Source of the DNA: Bactrocera neohumeralis
Lineage: Eukaryota; Arthropoda; Insecta; Diptera; Tephritidae
Direction of reading: 5' to 3'
DNA length: 64,000 nt
NCBI RefSeq assembly: GCF_024586455.1
Contig: NW_026089623.1
Span: 14,388,236-14,452,235 of the forward strand
Shown here: positions 12,322-22,979 of the stretch, piece after piece
Position numbering within the stretch: the stretch's first letter is position 1
Layout: the number at the start of each line of letters is the position of its first letter
Program-made: the position numbers and the translations under genes
The notes under the pieces: model-generated
What the model was told of the DNA's origin: nothing
Seen by the model: the letters and a program-made list of their open reading frames with translations, nothing else
The model's database searches: none

Positions 12322-12510
12322 CGGCAGCATTAAATACCCCATTCTCCACACCATCATACCAATCAGAAAAAAAGGCAGCATTGAATACCATATTCTACAC
12401 ATCAACATACCAATCAGGAAAAAAGGCAGCATTGAATCCCATATTCTGCACATCAACATACCAATTAGGAAAAAAGGCAGCATTGAATACAACACTCTCC
12501 ACATCAAACT
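12322..12510. repeat. 51-bp minisatellite, about 3.7 units
   Basis: GGCAGCATT starts at 12323, 12374, 12425 and 12476, giving an exact 51-bp period. Units end in AAAAAAAGGCAGCATT junctions. The period is 17 codons, which produces an apparent minus-strand repeat peptide (MLPFFLIGMLMCRIW units); I treat this as incidental. Confidence 0.95.
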
Positions 12511-13626
12511 GTTTTTGTTCCGTTTTTCATTTTATACCCAAGAGAAGGTGACGCTGTGCCGGCTTTTGTTCTACACAGTTGTAGAAGTCACCCACGCCGA
12601 TACACACGCGCACCGCAACGTCTATTTGAACATTTTTTTAACTTTGCATCCTTTGCACCATCCGGTCATTATATATAGAGATTATTCGTTTTTTATTCGG
12701 CTTTTATCCGGTTTATATACATTTAACTTTGGTTTGGTGACATTTTACTTTTAGTATCGCTATATGCGAAAGAAATTGGTGTAGTGTGCTAATTTGCATC
12801 AAAGAAGGTTTATTCAGTGCTATAACCTAAAACGTGTTTAATTATCCCAACGCTCTATTTCTAAAATCTGTGGATACATTAATTAACATCTATGTTAGCG
12901 TAAAGTGTAAAAATATATAATTCACTGTAAGAAGACATTGTAAAATTTGCAAATTGAAGTGATAAGTAATAAAGTTTATATAGCTCAACAAGAGCGCAAA
13001 AGGAAAAGTTCGAATTTTAAAGTTGGAAGTGATGTTTGAAAGTTTGGTGAAGAAACGAGATTTGAAAGGAGTAAATTTCGTATTCTAATAAATATGGTCC
13101 TTCGAGATAAAAGGAAAGGCACTGTGGCGGAAAACTAAAATCAAAACGGTTAAAAAGTGAATAGTGGAAATTCTTAGCGGTGTGCGGTATTCAAAAAAAA
13201 AAAACATATATATATATATATATTATATATATAATTAAAAACCTCGAAACAACGGAAAACAAATTTATAAAAGTGCGGTAAAACAAAAAAGTGTATACAT
13301 GGATATACATACATATATATATATATATAAGTTAACACGAAACATATCCAAAATTATAGCTGACGCTAATATTTGAGTTAACATAAATAAAATAGCTGAC
13401 GCTAACAATTACAAGCTGTTAACAGGAAGTAACATCCGGCACGAGCCGCCAAAGCTACAATTCCGAAGAATTGTAAGTTAAGGGACAGGTAGAATAAGTT
13501 TACCTTTTAGCTTAAGTAAACAATGTAAAATCAGTTGCAATTAAATGTTTAATAAAGAAGGTCATACGGACCCATTCAAAATAAAAAAACATTTTTTTTC
13601 GGAGCTATAACAAAAAGCCCGATAAC
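12511..13626 (+). other. Probable LTR and flank of gypsy copy 1
   Basis: No genes. The DNA directly before the primer-binding site should be the LTR: it holds an AATAAA near 13551 and TA-rich runs (13203-13235, 13311-13330). I cannot fix the LTR start because no matching 3' LTR lies in the window (the 3' half of this element is lost). Confidence 0.45.
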
Positions 13627-13637
13627 TGGCGCCCGAG
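13627..13637 (+). promoter_or_regulatory. Primer-binding site of gypsy copy 1
   Basis: TGGCGCCCGAG begins right after the presumed LTR end. The same string occurs on the minus strand at 19782-19792 in the same position relative to a homologous gag, which is good evidence that it is a tRNA primer-binding site. The TGG start matches the universal CCA end of a tRNA; the sequence resembles lysine-tRNA-type sites, but I do not assign the tRNA. Confidence 0.75.
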
Positions 13638-13845
13638 CAATGTGTTAAACAAGCAACTCACAAAAGTACCATAAGTAGTGCGAAAAACGAGCAATGTGTT
13701 AAACAAGCAACTCACAAAAGTACCATAAGTAGTGCGAAAAACGAGCAATGTGTTAAACAAGTAACTCACAAAAGTACCATAAGCAGTACGGAAAACAAGC
13801 AACTCACAAAAGTACCATAAGCAGTACGAAAAGCAAGCAGCGGAA
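13634..13845. repeat. 54-bp tandem repeats in gypsy leader
   Basis: CGAGCAATGTGTTAAAC recurs at about 13634, 13688 and 13742 (54-bp period); a fourth unit of 38 bp lacks the GAGCAATGTGTTAAAC part. The first unit overlaps the end of the primer-binding site, so the array may have arisen by repeated copying of the DNA just 3' of it. Confidence 0.9.
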
Positions 13846-14255
13846 TTGACTTTCTGGCATCGAGGGAGTGAAAGAGTGCGCCCAAGTACCGAGAGGAAAA
13901 AGGACAACTGCACGGTCACCGGCCATGGAAGGGAAGCTGATATCTATGTAAGGAATAAGTTAAGCTATTTAAATTTTATAATTAAGAATTTAAAAAAAAC
14001 AAAAAAGGAAAGAAAAAGAAAAGAACATTTTTTGAAAATTAACTATTTAGAAATATATAAACAAATTTTGTGGAAAGGAAAAGAAAAGAAACTTATAAAA
14101 GAAAATTAATAATTTAAAAATATTAAAAAAATTTTTTTTTGGAAAATAAAGTAAATAATTTAAAGAAAGTTTTAAGAGTTCCAATAAGAAAATTATTTCT
14201 TTTACAAATAATAAACGGGCTCGTACAGCCAATAATAAATAATAATACAAAGCTG

Positions 14256-14500
14256 CGATTCACCACCTACGGGGGGACCCTCCAGCTTATAAAATACAAA
14301 ATTTTCAGCGATTCACCACCTAACGGGGGACCCTCCAGAGAATTATAAACCACAAAGAAAAATAAAAAAAAGGGCTTGTACAGCCAATAACCTATAAAGT
14401 TAAAAACAGCCGCGATTCACCACCTAACGGGGGACCCTCCGGTGCTTATAAAAGTAAAATAACTCTGCGACTTTCCTGTAAAAGGGACCCTCCAGAGATT
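14256..14500 (+). repeat. Dispersed leader motif GATTCACCACC / GGGACCCTCC, four copies
   Basis: Between the repeat array and gag, a motif of about 30 bp (GCGATTCACCACCTA followed by a G-run and GGGACCCTCC) occurs near 14258, 14309 and 14411, with a diverged fourth (GCGACTTTCCTGTAAAAGGGACCCTCC) near 14467. A second short motif, GTACAGCCAATAA, occurs near 14223 and 14378. The spacing is about 50-100 bp. In a retroelement leader such repeats could be a packaging or translation signal; that is inference. Confidence 0.8.
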
Positions 14501-14533
14501 AATAAAGAAAAATTTTTATATATTTTAAAGAAA

Positions 14534-15656
14534 ATGTCTAACCCTAATAATTTAATCAGACCACCAGTGCTAGGGAATACAACTCCCGTTGCACCCACTG
14601 GACCTTCCGGTTCTGGCACCCAAATTTCGCCAGAATTGGCACATTTAGTTAAAAACGTTGTAACTCAGATGTTACAGACGGACGGACAAAGCATAATACA
14701 AATTATTTTGAATAATGGTACGAACCAGAACATTAGGGATCAAACTATAGACGAAAAATATAGAGACAACATGAACGAAATGGACAAAATTCCCGACGTA
14801 GTGCGATCACTACGAGAATTTTCAGGGAACGCTTCGGAGTTTACTTCCTGGAAAAAGAGTGTCGAGCGGATTCTGAGGATATATGAACCCTCGAAAGGCA
14901 CACCAAGATATTTCGGAATTTTAAATGTAATTAGAAACAAAATTATAGGGAAAGGAAAGTGCTATGGCACTAGAGTCGTATAACACGCCTTTAGATTGGA
15001 CAGCAATATCTCGTTGTCTAACTACCCACTATGCAGACAAAAGAGACATTGGTACTTTAGAGTATCAAATGACTTGCCTTATACAGGGAAGACTTACGAT
15101 CAACGAATTTTACCAAAAAGTGTATTCGCACCTATCATTAATCCTCAACAAAATTGGTTGTATGGAAGTAGGAGAGGAAGCAATACATCTTCTTACGGAA
15201 AACTACCGTGCTAAAGCCCTTGACACGTTTGTCAGAGGACTTTCGGGTGACCTTCCTAGGCTTCTCGGCATCAGAGAACCAAAAAGCCTACCAGAAGCTC
15301 TTCACCTTTGCCTGAAGTTAGAAAATCAAAACTTTAGAGCAAATCACGCTAACAATCAATTTTCTAGACAACAATTCCAACAACAGAATTTTTTTCCAAA
15401 TCTTAATCGACAACTTCCTCAAACCAAATTCCATCCCGAGTTAGCTTTTATACCAAAACCAAATCAAATATTTAATCCTTATGGTCAACAACGGTATCCC
15501 CAAAATCCAGTAAACCAACAACATGGTTTTCATAATCAAAACCCATTTAATCAACCACCAAATAATCACCCTCCAAGACCACCAAAACCACCTCAACCAA
15601 TGGACGTAGACGTTAGCTTAAGAACAAAGGAATTTTCATGTAAACTCAAACTTTGA
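14534..15656 (+). pseudogene. gypsy-type gag, copy 1 (one frameshift)
   Basis: Gag of a Ty3/gypsy retrotransposon. ATG 14534 opens MSNPNNLIRPPVLG; the minus-strand homologue at 19061 opens MANPNNLERPPLLN, confirming the start. The first frame covers a proline-rich N-terminus and the start of a capsid-like domain (IPDVVRSLREFSGNASEFTS, about 14790-14850) and is broken at about 14960-14983; the second frame (14964-15656) continues the capsid-like helices (GTLEYQMTCLIQGRLTINEF, ALDTFVRGLSGDLPRLL) and ends in a Q/N/P-rich tail without a zinc knuckle. One indel separates it from an intact gene, so decay is mild in this part. Confidence 0.85.
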
Positions 15657-15792
15657 ACCTTACAGCGAACAAAATTATCAATACAACAATGACTACCAAA
15701 ACAACGAATACAACTATGACTTTTCCGATACAACACAAACCGACGAAAACGAACAATCACTAGACCTGACAGATGTACATTTTTTAGATTAA

Positions 15793-17400
15793 ACAGCTCT
15801 TCGTTACCTTATTTCAACTGCAAATCGAAGAGTGGAGAAATTTTAAAAATCCTAGTCGATACAGGTTCCAATAAAAATTATATTCAATCAAATTTAGTAC
15901 CAAATCCCAAAGAAAACAATAACCCTTTTTACGCAAATTCAATCGGTGGAAAAATACACATTACCCATCACACTTTTCTAAATCTTTTTAATATTGAAGA
16001 ATGCAAATTAAAATTTTTTTTGTTACCCACTCTTACAACTTTTCACGCAATTCTAAATGATAATTTAAAGGAACTATCAGCAATAATACATACTAAAGAA
16101 AATTTCATGATCGTAGCAAACAAACGTAAAATTCAACTCCATCAATATAGAGCCCAAGATGTTCATTCCATTCAAATCTGTGACGAACATATGAATACTT
16201 CAGAAAAAAATGAAATTAAGCAACTTGCACAAAAGCACCGAAACTTATTTTCAGAACCTAATGAAAAACTAACGTACACTACAAAAGTAGTAGCGGAAAT
16301 TAGAACAAATTCAGATACACCTATCGACTCAAAATCATACCCATATCCTGCCAGTTTAAAACAAGAAGTAGAAAAACAAATAAATAAACTATTAGAGGAC
16401 GGTATTATCAGAAAATCAAGATCACCATACAATTCACCAATATGGGTTGTACCCAAAAAAGACGATGCATCAGGCGAAAAAAATTCAGATTAGTTATTGA
16501 TTACAGAAAACTAAACACAGTTACAACTGCTGACAGATATCCGATACCAGAGATAAATGAAGTACTATCACAATTAGGAGAAAACCGAATATTTTCAGTA
16601 ATCGACCTAAAAAGCGGTTTCCATCAAATTCCTCTTAAGGAATCTGACGTGGAGAAAACAGCCTTTTCAGTGAACAATGGAAAGTATGAGTTCACAAGAT
16701 TACCTTTTGGACTGAAGAACGCCCCATCCATTTTCCAATGTACATTAGACGATATTCTGAGACAATATATAGGAAAAATATGTTATGTCTATATAGACGA
16801 CATAATAATATTTAGCAAAGATGAAAAATCTCATTCAGAGCATATTGACAAAATTTTTGATACACTCCGTAAAGCTAATATGAAAGTACAAGCAGACAAA
16901 TGCGAATTCTACAAAAACCAAGTAGAATTTTTAGGATTCATAATTTCTTCTGCTGGTATTTCCACAAACCCATCTAAAGTAAAAAGTATCGTAGATTTTC
17001 CATACCCCAAAACACTTAAAGACCTAAGATCATTTCTAGGACTTTCAGGATACTATAGACGTTTCATTAAAGATTATGCAAAATAAGCTAAACCCCTCAC
17101 AACTCTACTTCGTGGAGAAGAAGGTAGAATGTCAAGAAATATTTCCAAAAAAATCCAAATCCAATTAAGCAATGACGCTAAAGCAGCATTTAATAAAATA
17201 AAATCCACATTGACATCGAAAGACGTCATTTTACAATATCCCGATTATAAAAAAGAGTTCGATTTAACAACAGTAGCCACACATTCAGATGGCAGTTCAT
17301 CTCACAATCTAATTCCAGCTGTAGAAGTACCCATAAATGTTTTCAAAAACCAACTTTGGATCTCTTTAGGAGACGAAGATAGTAATAAGTAATAATTAAA
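15793..17400 (+). pseudogene. gypsy-type pol, copy 1: protease, RT, RNase H start
   Basis: Follows gag in other frames. Protease: ILVDTGSNKNYIQSN around 15850-15890 (active-site DTG). RT: LLEDGIIRKSRSPYNSPIW (16390-16445), a frameshift near 16485, then LVIDYRKLNTVT, PFGLKNAPSIFQ and the catalytic YVYIDDIIIFS (about 16783-16815), FLGLSGYYRRFIKDYAK (about 17036-17083) and a stop. RNase H begins (LQYPDYKKEFDLTT, about 17233-17275) but its TDAS catalytic start is replaced by an abrupt junction to a segment reading VATHSDGSSSHNLIP...EVPINVFKNQLWI, which looks like the connection region after RNase H. Most of RNase H and all of integrase are therefore deleted. Confidence 0.85.
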
Positions 17401-17528
17401 CAAACATTTTCCTCAGAAAACCTAATTTCACTTTAGGTGATAAATGGCATATTTACTTCCGAAGAAATAATGGGAATAATTCAACAAATATACACAATCC
17501 ATTTTTCCAATTATAAAATTCGATATAC

Positions 17529-17860
17529 TCAGATGAAAGTTGATGACATTACGAACGAGGACATTCGGGGGCCACATCTGGGCTGTAGGGCGGCTGGGGA
17601 AGCGTTGTGATGCCGGCCTTGGTTAGGTAGCTGTTCACAAGAAAGGCGATCGTCAGTGAGAACTTTTGGGACCATCTTCACACACACCTTGCGCATGATC
17701 AAGTGCCCCGCCACAATGTCATGAACCACAGATTTTGAGAACTTTAACATCTGGGAAATTAAACGAATACTCAGTCGACGGTGTCGGTGCGCGCCCGCTC
17801 AGAAGTACAGTCGCGGCGGAAGAAAATCAGTCCTATTACTTTCCGGACAAGTCCTGTAAT
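17529..17860 (-). pseudogene. mariner transposase remnant
   Basis: On the minus strand the frame from 17750 reads ISQ-like then VVHDIVAGHLIMRKVCVKMV and PKVLTDDRLSCEQ, a mariner transposase segment, then an internal deletion; near 17645-17570 another frame reads VNSYLTKAGITTLPQPPYSP, DVA, the part leading to the third catalytic aspartate. The 3' side in + coordinates carries TCCTATTACTTTCCGGACAA (about 17830-17850), shared with 5757-5776, the probable terminal inverted repeat. It lies at the truncated end of gypsy copy 1, so it may mark the breakpoint of that element. Confidence 0.8.
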
Positions 17861-17929
17861 ACTGTCACTAGCTCTCAATATTTACGATTGCTTATATAGT
17901 AATTGATTTGAATGGGTGATTCAAGTAGA

Positions 17930-18029
17930 NNNNNNNNNNNNNNNNNNNNNNNNNNNNNNNNNNNNNNNNNNNNNNNNNNNNNNNNNNNNNNNNNNNNNNN
18001 NNNNNNNNNNNNNNNNNNNNNNNNNNNNN
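17930..18029. other. Assembly gap, 100 N
   Basis: Exactly 100 unknown bases, the conventional length for a scaffold join of unknown size. Sequence order across it should not be assumed to be contiguous. The right side starts inside a repeat (Helitron-like copy 2), which is a likely cause of the break. Confidence 1.
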
Positions 18030-18726
18030 TTTTATATTTCAAATCATAAGCATTTCTTCAAAATTCATGTTTGTAGGAATCATTTGAATATATGCGTACA
18101 ATTTTAAACAGATTCTTCCTCAAAAATAATACAATTGCTAAGTATTTGGAATAGTAGAAAAGAGCTGCAACCAAATACGCAGTGAAATAGATTATAACTG
18201 GCTCAGTAAAACTGATGTCATAACCTTTCCAGCGGCCGTTTTCGTCTTTCCACGCCTGAGAACCGGTTCATCATGTGCAGTCCACTAGAATAACTGTCGA
18301 TTAGACTTCAGTGGGAAATGATGGAGCTATGTTTCTATTGTCAAACACCGACGCAAAAATTCGGCTTTATTACAATTAAAGAGCACTCAAACACTTCTCA
18401 GAATCAGTTATTCGTTGTGTTTGTTGGATTATGAACTTGCGAGGCACACACTTTGCCCAGAGCTTTCGCCTCTTTAAGCTTGGCAAATATCTTTTCATCG
18501 GTGGATTTCCATGAGCCAAAATACAACAGTATTTTCACAAAAAAAGCAATGCTTCATTGACACACGAAATGTATTATGATCCATTTTTTTGTAAACTAAC
18601 ACAAGCTGCTTCACAAAAATTCAAAATCTCCTTAACTAATAGTTATAATCCAACTAATAGAAATCATATACATAGATGGTAGTTGTAGTATTTTCAGCCA
18701 CAGTGAAGCGTGGACGGGTCCTCTAG
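18030..18726 (+). mobile_element. Helitron-like element with mariner fragment, copy 2 (truncated by gap)
   Basis: Inverted relative to copies 1 and 3. Ends at 18723-18726 in CTAG preceded by CCACAGTGAAGCGTGG (a CCAC/GTGG hairpin) and GACGGGTCCT, and is followed by T. Its internal DNA matches the reverse complement of 21203-21900, including the antisense mariner fragment. The left part including the 5' TC end is lost in the assembly gap. It is inserted in the gag of gypsy copy 2, replacing the DNA after LQIYSS. Confidence 0.75.
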
Positions 18727-19072
18727 TAGAGCTATAAATTTGCAGTGCTCTGCCGACACTTTTCTTCCATGAAATAAATTCTGCGGGGTTTCCGGAAAAA
18801 TCTCTTAAGTTTCTTACAATGTCGGGTATTTTATCTAACTCGTTTAGGTTTCCTCTGTACCTTTTTTCTATGGTCTGGTCGTTTCCATAGTTAATATCTG
18901 CGTTAGGGTTTATTATTGATTGTACTATACTTCTACACTGTTGTGCACAAATAGACGCTATTCTGTTCTCTAGGTCTTCTGCGGACATATGGTTTAGGGG
19001 GGAATTGGGATTTGGAACGTTAAGAAGGGGTGGTCTTTCTAAATTGTTAGGGTTGGCCATATTGATTCGCAA
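18727..19072 (-). pseudogene. gypsy-type gag N-terminus, copy 2
   Basis: Homologue of the gag at 14534: the minus frame opens at 19061 (MANPNNLERPPLLN; an upstream in-frame ATG at 19072 adds MRI) and contains IPDIVRNLRDFSGNPAEFIS and WKKSVGRALQIYSS before the Helitron-like insertion at 18727. The last residues read across the insertion are not gag. The rest of gag and all of pol are absent here. Confidence 0.85.
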
Positions 19073-19781
19073 AGTTAACTATAATATAATCTTTGTTTTT
19101 ATTATTATTATTTTTTATTTAATTTTTTATTATTATTTTTTTATTTTTTATTTAATTAGTATAAAGGTATGGTATCTCTATTTACTATTGTAACGTTTTT
19201 TTTTTATTACTATAGCATCTAAAATATTAAAATAGTTATTGACTTACAATATTAGGTAGACCTGCTGCATTGTTTTATTACTTGCTGCTGTTTCTGATGT
19301 TGTTGTTATCGATGATGAGTTTCGTTGTTGCTGTTTCTGATGTTGTTGTTATCGATGATGATTGTCGTTGTTGCTGTTTCTGATGTTGTTGTTATCGATG
19401 ATGATTTTCGTTGTTGCTATTTTTGATGTTGTTGTTATCGATGATTAGTTTCGTTGTTGCAGTTGCTTCATTAAATTTCCCAATGTGAATTGTCTTTATT
19501 TGTGCTTTATTTATTTTAAAATGTTCTCTTTGCTGCTTGTTGCTTGCTTTTTTATACACAAAAATGTTTCTCACAATTTAAATTTTAATAATTGTTATTA
19601 TTTGATTGTTTGTTTTCTTTCTTAATTTACCGCACCGATCGCTCGAATTTCGTCCTTTTTGCATACCTTGCTACTCGGGTTTCGGTGGCGACACTTTATC
19701 GCGCGGTTGCCTGCGGACGGACACTGCAGGCAAGGGTTTTCACGAAAAATTTTTCTTTATTTAAAATTTTCGCGATTTTAG
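19073..19781 (-). other. Leader of gypsy copy 2 with 43-bp repeats
   Basis: Non-coding DNA between gag and the primer-binding site. It contains AT-rich runs (19090-19160) and four tandem units of 43 bp at about 19280-19465 (GTTTCTGATGTTGTTGTTATC at 19290, 19333, 19376 and a diverged unit at 19419). The sequence is unlike the leader of gypsy copy 1, although both leaders carry tandem repeats. Confidence 0.7.
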
Positions 19782-19792
19782 CTCGGGCGCCA
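19782..19792 (-). promoter_or_regulatory. Primer-binding site of gypsy copy 2
   Basis: Reverse complement reads TGGCGCCCGAG, identical to 13627-13637, and sits between the leader and an AATAAA/AT-rich LTR end. Confidence 0.75.
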
Positions 19793-19794
19793 GT

Positions 19795-19925
19795 TAATAA
19801 AATACTTTTTATTTTCTTTATTAAAACGGATTTTATTATAAAATACTTTTCATTTTCCTTATTAAAACGGATTTTATTATAAAATACTTTTCATTTTCCT
19901 TATTAAAACGGATTTTATTTTATAA
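19795..19925. repeat. 41-bp tandem repeats at LTR end of gypsy copy 2
   Basis: AAAACGGATTTTATT starts at 19823, 19864 and 19905 (41-bp period). Position next to the primer-binding site places the array in the 3' (U5) part of the LTR. Confidence 0.85.
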
Positions 19926-20660
19926 TATAATTTTTTGTTAATTTATTGTTATTTGTTGGGAAGACTATGTCTTCTTAATCCAACCTCTTTTTCTTAACTA
20001 TACTTATCGACTACCACTTAACTACTGACTGTGAAACTTAAGTTAAAAATTAGTTATATTGAAATTAAAAGTGTGTGAGTAGCGATCATCACATGCAGGG
20101 CAATGTGACCGTGCATTCAATGCAGACGCTACGTCAGCACTTTTGGGTCGCGCGTGCGACGATCGGAAGTGGGCTAAACAAAATTTGGGACGTAAACAGG
20201 AAATGATACTCAGCGAAAGTATAGCAAAAATATGCTTATACGTTTCGTAATAATTATTAAGAAATGTAAATATGTTTGGTGAGAAACCTAAATATGTTTA
20301 GTGTTAAGTTGTATGTACAAAAAACACTGATCTCTTATATGAGCACTCAGTTGCAAGTACATACATACAAACGGATTCGTCTATAGGTATACCCTATAAG
20401 ACATACAAACACTAAACAAATTAATAAAATAAATATTGCATTTTTAACAATTAAATAATAATAAATAAATTCGTTAATACTTTTATACTTTTTTCGAGAT
20501 TACTTAAAACGAAACGCGTTATTGAATTTAATCCGATAAATAAAACAAAACATTTTACAATTTTATTATTTACAAGAGACTTCGCTTTGTAATCAGCAAT
20601 TCCATTTACAGTCAATCAGTTTACACTGATAGAAATTATTTCGTTAATTTATTGGTTCTA
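19926..20660. other. Probable LTR remainder of gypsy copy 2 and leader of BEL copy 2
   Basis: No gene. The left part should be the rest of the gypsy LTR (end not located). Near 20327-20350, ACTGATCTCTTATATGAGCA and the following CTCAGTTGCA resemble 2490-2515 upstream of BEL copy 1, so the right part is the BEL leader. Confidence 0.4.
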
Positions 20661-21096
20661 AATGAACGCAGATCCCAAAGAATCTAAATCTTCACAACTG
20701 CTGAAAGTTCCAAAAATGATTTCGGACGAAAAAAGTCCATGTACACCGGCAGAAGCTACACGCTCAAAGCAAGGTGTTACAAAACAGAAAAGGGGGAAAG
20801 ACATTATATACAGTAAATTTATTGCTGAGAGTGACAGTTTTATTAAATACTGCACTCGATTTTCATCTTCGCTGATTCAAGATAATTCTGAATCGGCACT
20901 AGAAATCAAAAAAGAAAATCCGGACAATTTTTGGATACGTCTCCAAGCTTCTTATGACACAATAGTAGAATCTGATGATTCAGATCTACCAGAAAATTTC
21001 AAATCCTCGGCTTACGCCAAATATGAAAATTGCTTAGACCAATTTGAAGAAACGAAAGCAATGATTATAGATCAATTCATTTTCAGTGATAAATGA
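20661..21096 (+). pseudogene. BEL/Pao gag N-terminus, copy 2
   Basis: 145 codons homologous to the first frame of BEL copy 1 (2592-2948): shared FIAESDSFIKYCTRF, ILESDDSDLP-type and ENCLDQFEETKAMI segments, with a longer N-terminal basic/acidic extension (first ATG 20662). Homology stops near 21085 and resumes near 25262, about 4.2 kb away. Confidence 0.85.
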
Positions 21097-21202
21097 GAAA
21101 AATGATGCTAATTTCAATGTACTCTTACAAATTCGCATATTTACAATGCGCAAACGACTATGGATATCATTTATAGATATTCTACACATATTTATGTATG
21201 TA

Positions 21203-22060
21203 CTAGAGGACCCGTCCACGCTTCACTGTGGCTGAAAATACTACAACTACCATCTATGTATATGATTTCTATTAGTTGGATTATAACTATTAGTTAAGGA
21301 GATTTTGAATTTTTGTGAAGCAGCTTGTGTTAGTTTACAAAAAATGGATCATAATACATTTCGTGTGTCAATGAAGCATTGCTTTTTTTGTGAAAATACT
21401 GTTGTATTTTGGCTCATGGAAATCCACCGATGAAAAGATATTTGCCAAGCTTAAAGAGGCGAAAGCTCTGGGCAAAGTGTGTGCCTCGCAAGTTCATAAT
21501 CCAACAAACACAACGAATAACTGATTCTGAGAAGTGTTTGAGTGCTCTTTAATCGTAATAAAGCCGAATTTTTGCGTCGGTGTTTGACAATAGAAACATA
21601 GCTCCATCATTTCCCACTGAAGTCTAATCGACAGTTATTCTAGTGGACTGCACTTGATGAACCGGTTCTCAGGCGTGGAAAGACGAAAAAGTCCGCTGGA
21701 AAGGTTATGACATCAGTTTTACTGAGCCAGTTATAATCTATTTCACTGCGTATTTGGTTGCAGCTCTTTTCTACTATTCCAAATACTTAGCAATTGTATT
21801 ATTTTTGAGGAAGAATCTGTTTAAAATTGTACGCATATATTCAAATGATTCCTACAAACATGAATTTTGAAGAAATGCTTATGATTTGAAATATAAAATT
21901 TGTATTTATAAGTTTTATTAAATTCTGGCATAAAGAGGTAAAAGGTATCCTATGTCCTTACGCCGGTTCTAGGCTACCTCTCCACCAATTTTCAACCAAA
22001 TCGGTTCAGCTGTTCTTGAGTTATAAATGGTGTAACTAACACAACTTTCTTTTATTTAAT
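21203..22060 (-). mobile_element. Helitron-like element with mariner fragment, copy 3
   Basis: Plus-strand start ACTAGAGGACCCGTCCACGC (CTAG at 21203) followed by the hairpin complement; right end is diverged (AATATATAATAAAATAG near 22048-22075) so the 5' TC end is uncertain. It contains the same antisense mariner transposase fragment as copies 1 and 2 (plus strand about 21340-21720; GASQVHNPTK-like, CLSAL-like and DEPVLRRGK-like parts). It lies in the 4.2-kb interval that splits BEL copy 2. Confidence 0.7.
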
Positions 22061-22084
22061 ATATAATAAAATAGGAAAATAGTG

Positions 22085-22545
22085 TTTTACAGTTCATACT
22101 TAGGTTATGCTTAGGCACTGAAAATGGGAGGCTTAAGCAATGCTTAAATAACAGCTCATTTTTGTTTTGAATTTGCTTTGAATTTTCAGCGACATCTTTC
22201 GTAGCGTAGGGCACGTGTCCGTTCGTTTGCACTCAATAACAGCTTATACTTTTCCTTCAGTTCCCATAGGTGCTCCGACTCGCTGAATGATGAAATTTGG
22301 GGTTCTTTTGTTGTTTTCATCAATTTTTGATATAATTTTCCTCGCAGTTATAATTTAAATATTTCAAACATATTTTTATGAATGACATTTGTAAAACATA
22401 TGTTGCCCATAACGTTGCCATATATCATAATAAAATTTTATAAAAATTAATCATTGACTGTGAAACGCAAACGACAACTCAGTTTGCAACAATACTTAGC
22501 TAAGATTTTATTTAGGCACAACTTAAGTATGGACTGTGAAACCGG
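22085..22545. mobile_element. Candidate terminal-inverted-repeat element (MITE-like)
   Basis: Left end TTTTACAGTTCATACTTAGG (about 22085) and the reverse complement of the right end TTTCACAGTCCATACTTAAG (about 22540) agree at most positions, extending for about 30 bp. An internal GACTGTGAAAC at about 22454 repeats the right motif. No target-site duplication found. No coding capacity. Confidence 0.45.
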
Positions 22546-22979
22546 GCATTAGCCATACAAAATTCTATACCTAAATGCAACTAAATGAAATTTTTTTTGG
22601 TATTTAGGAAATACATGCAGAAATCAACTCTGCGATTTCCTAAATTCCTCTGAAATCTCCCAAATTCGAGGAAGATTTACTGGAAAAGAGTGGCAGCATT
22701 GCTTATTTGTCTGACCATACATATGTACATAACTTTATTTATTTCACGGATTGTATGTGATTTTTTCTTAAATTTAGAATATTGGAAGTCATAGATTCGT
22801 ATAACTTCACCACAAATAATATAAACTTCAAACAACGCATTTTCATTTAATGTTTTTAGCAAGTGGCAGCTTTTGTTATGACAGCCTAAATCCATGAAAA
22901 TTTAGAAAGAAATGTAGCGCCATCTACTGTAACATACCGCACTTACTCAATACCGCTGTTAGCGCCACCAACTGGTGGA

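Noticed and set aside
12313..12507. Hydrophobic repeat peptide in the minisatellite
   Set aside because: 51-bp period keeps any frame open; no sign of selection or gene context.
13605..13919. 104-codon frame with repeated FRTTYGTFVS units
   Set aside because: Reading of the 54-bp tandem DNA repeat; no independent support as a protein.
17916..18107. Frame running through the N gap
   Set aside because: Artefact of translating unknown bases.
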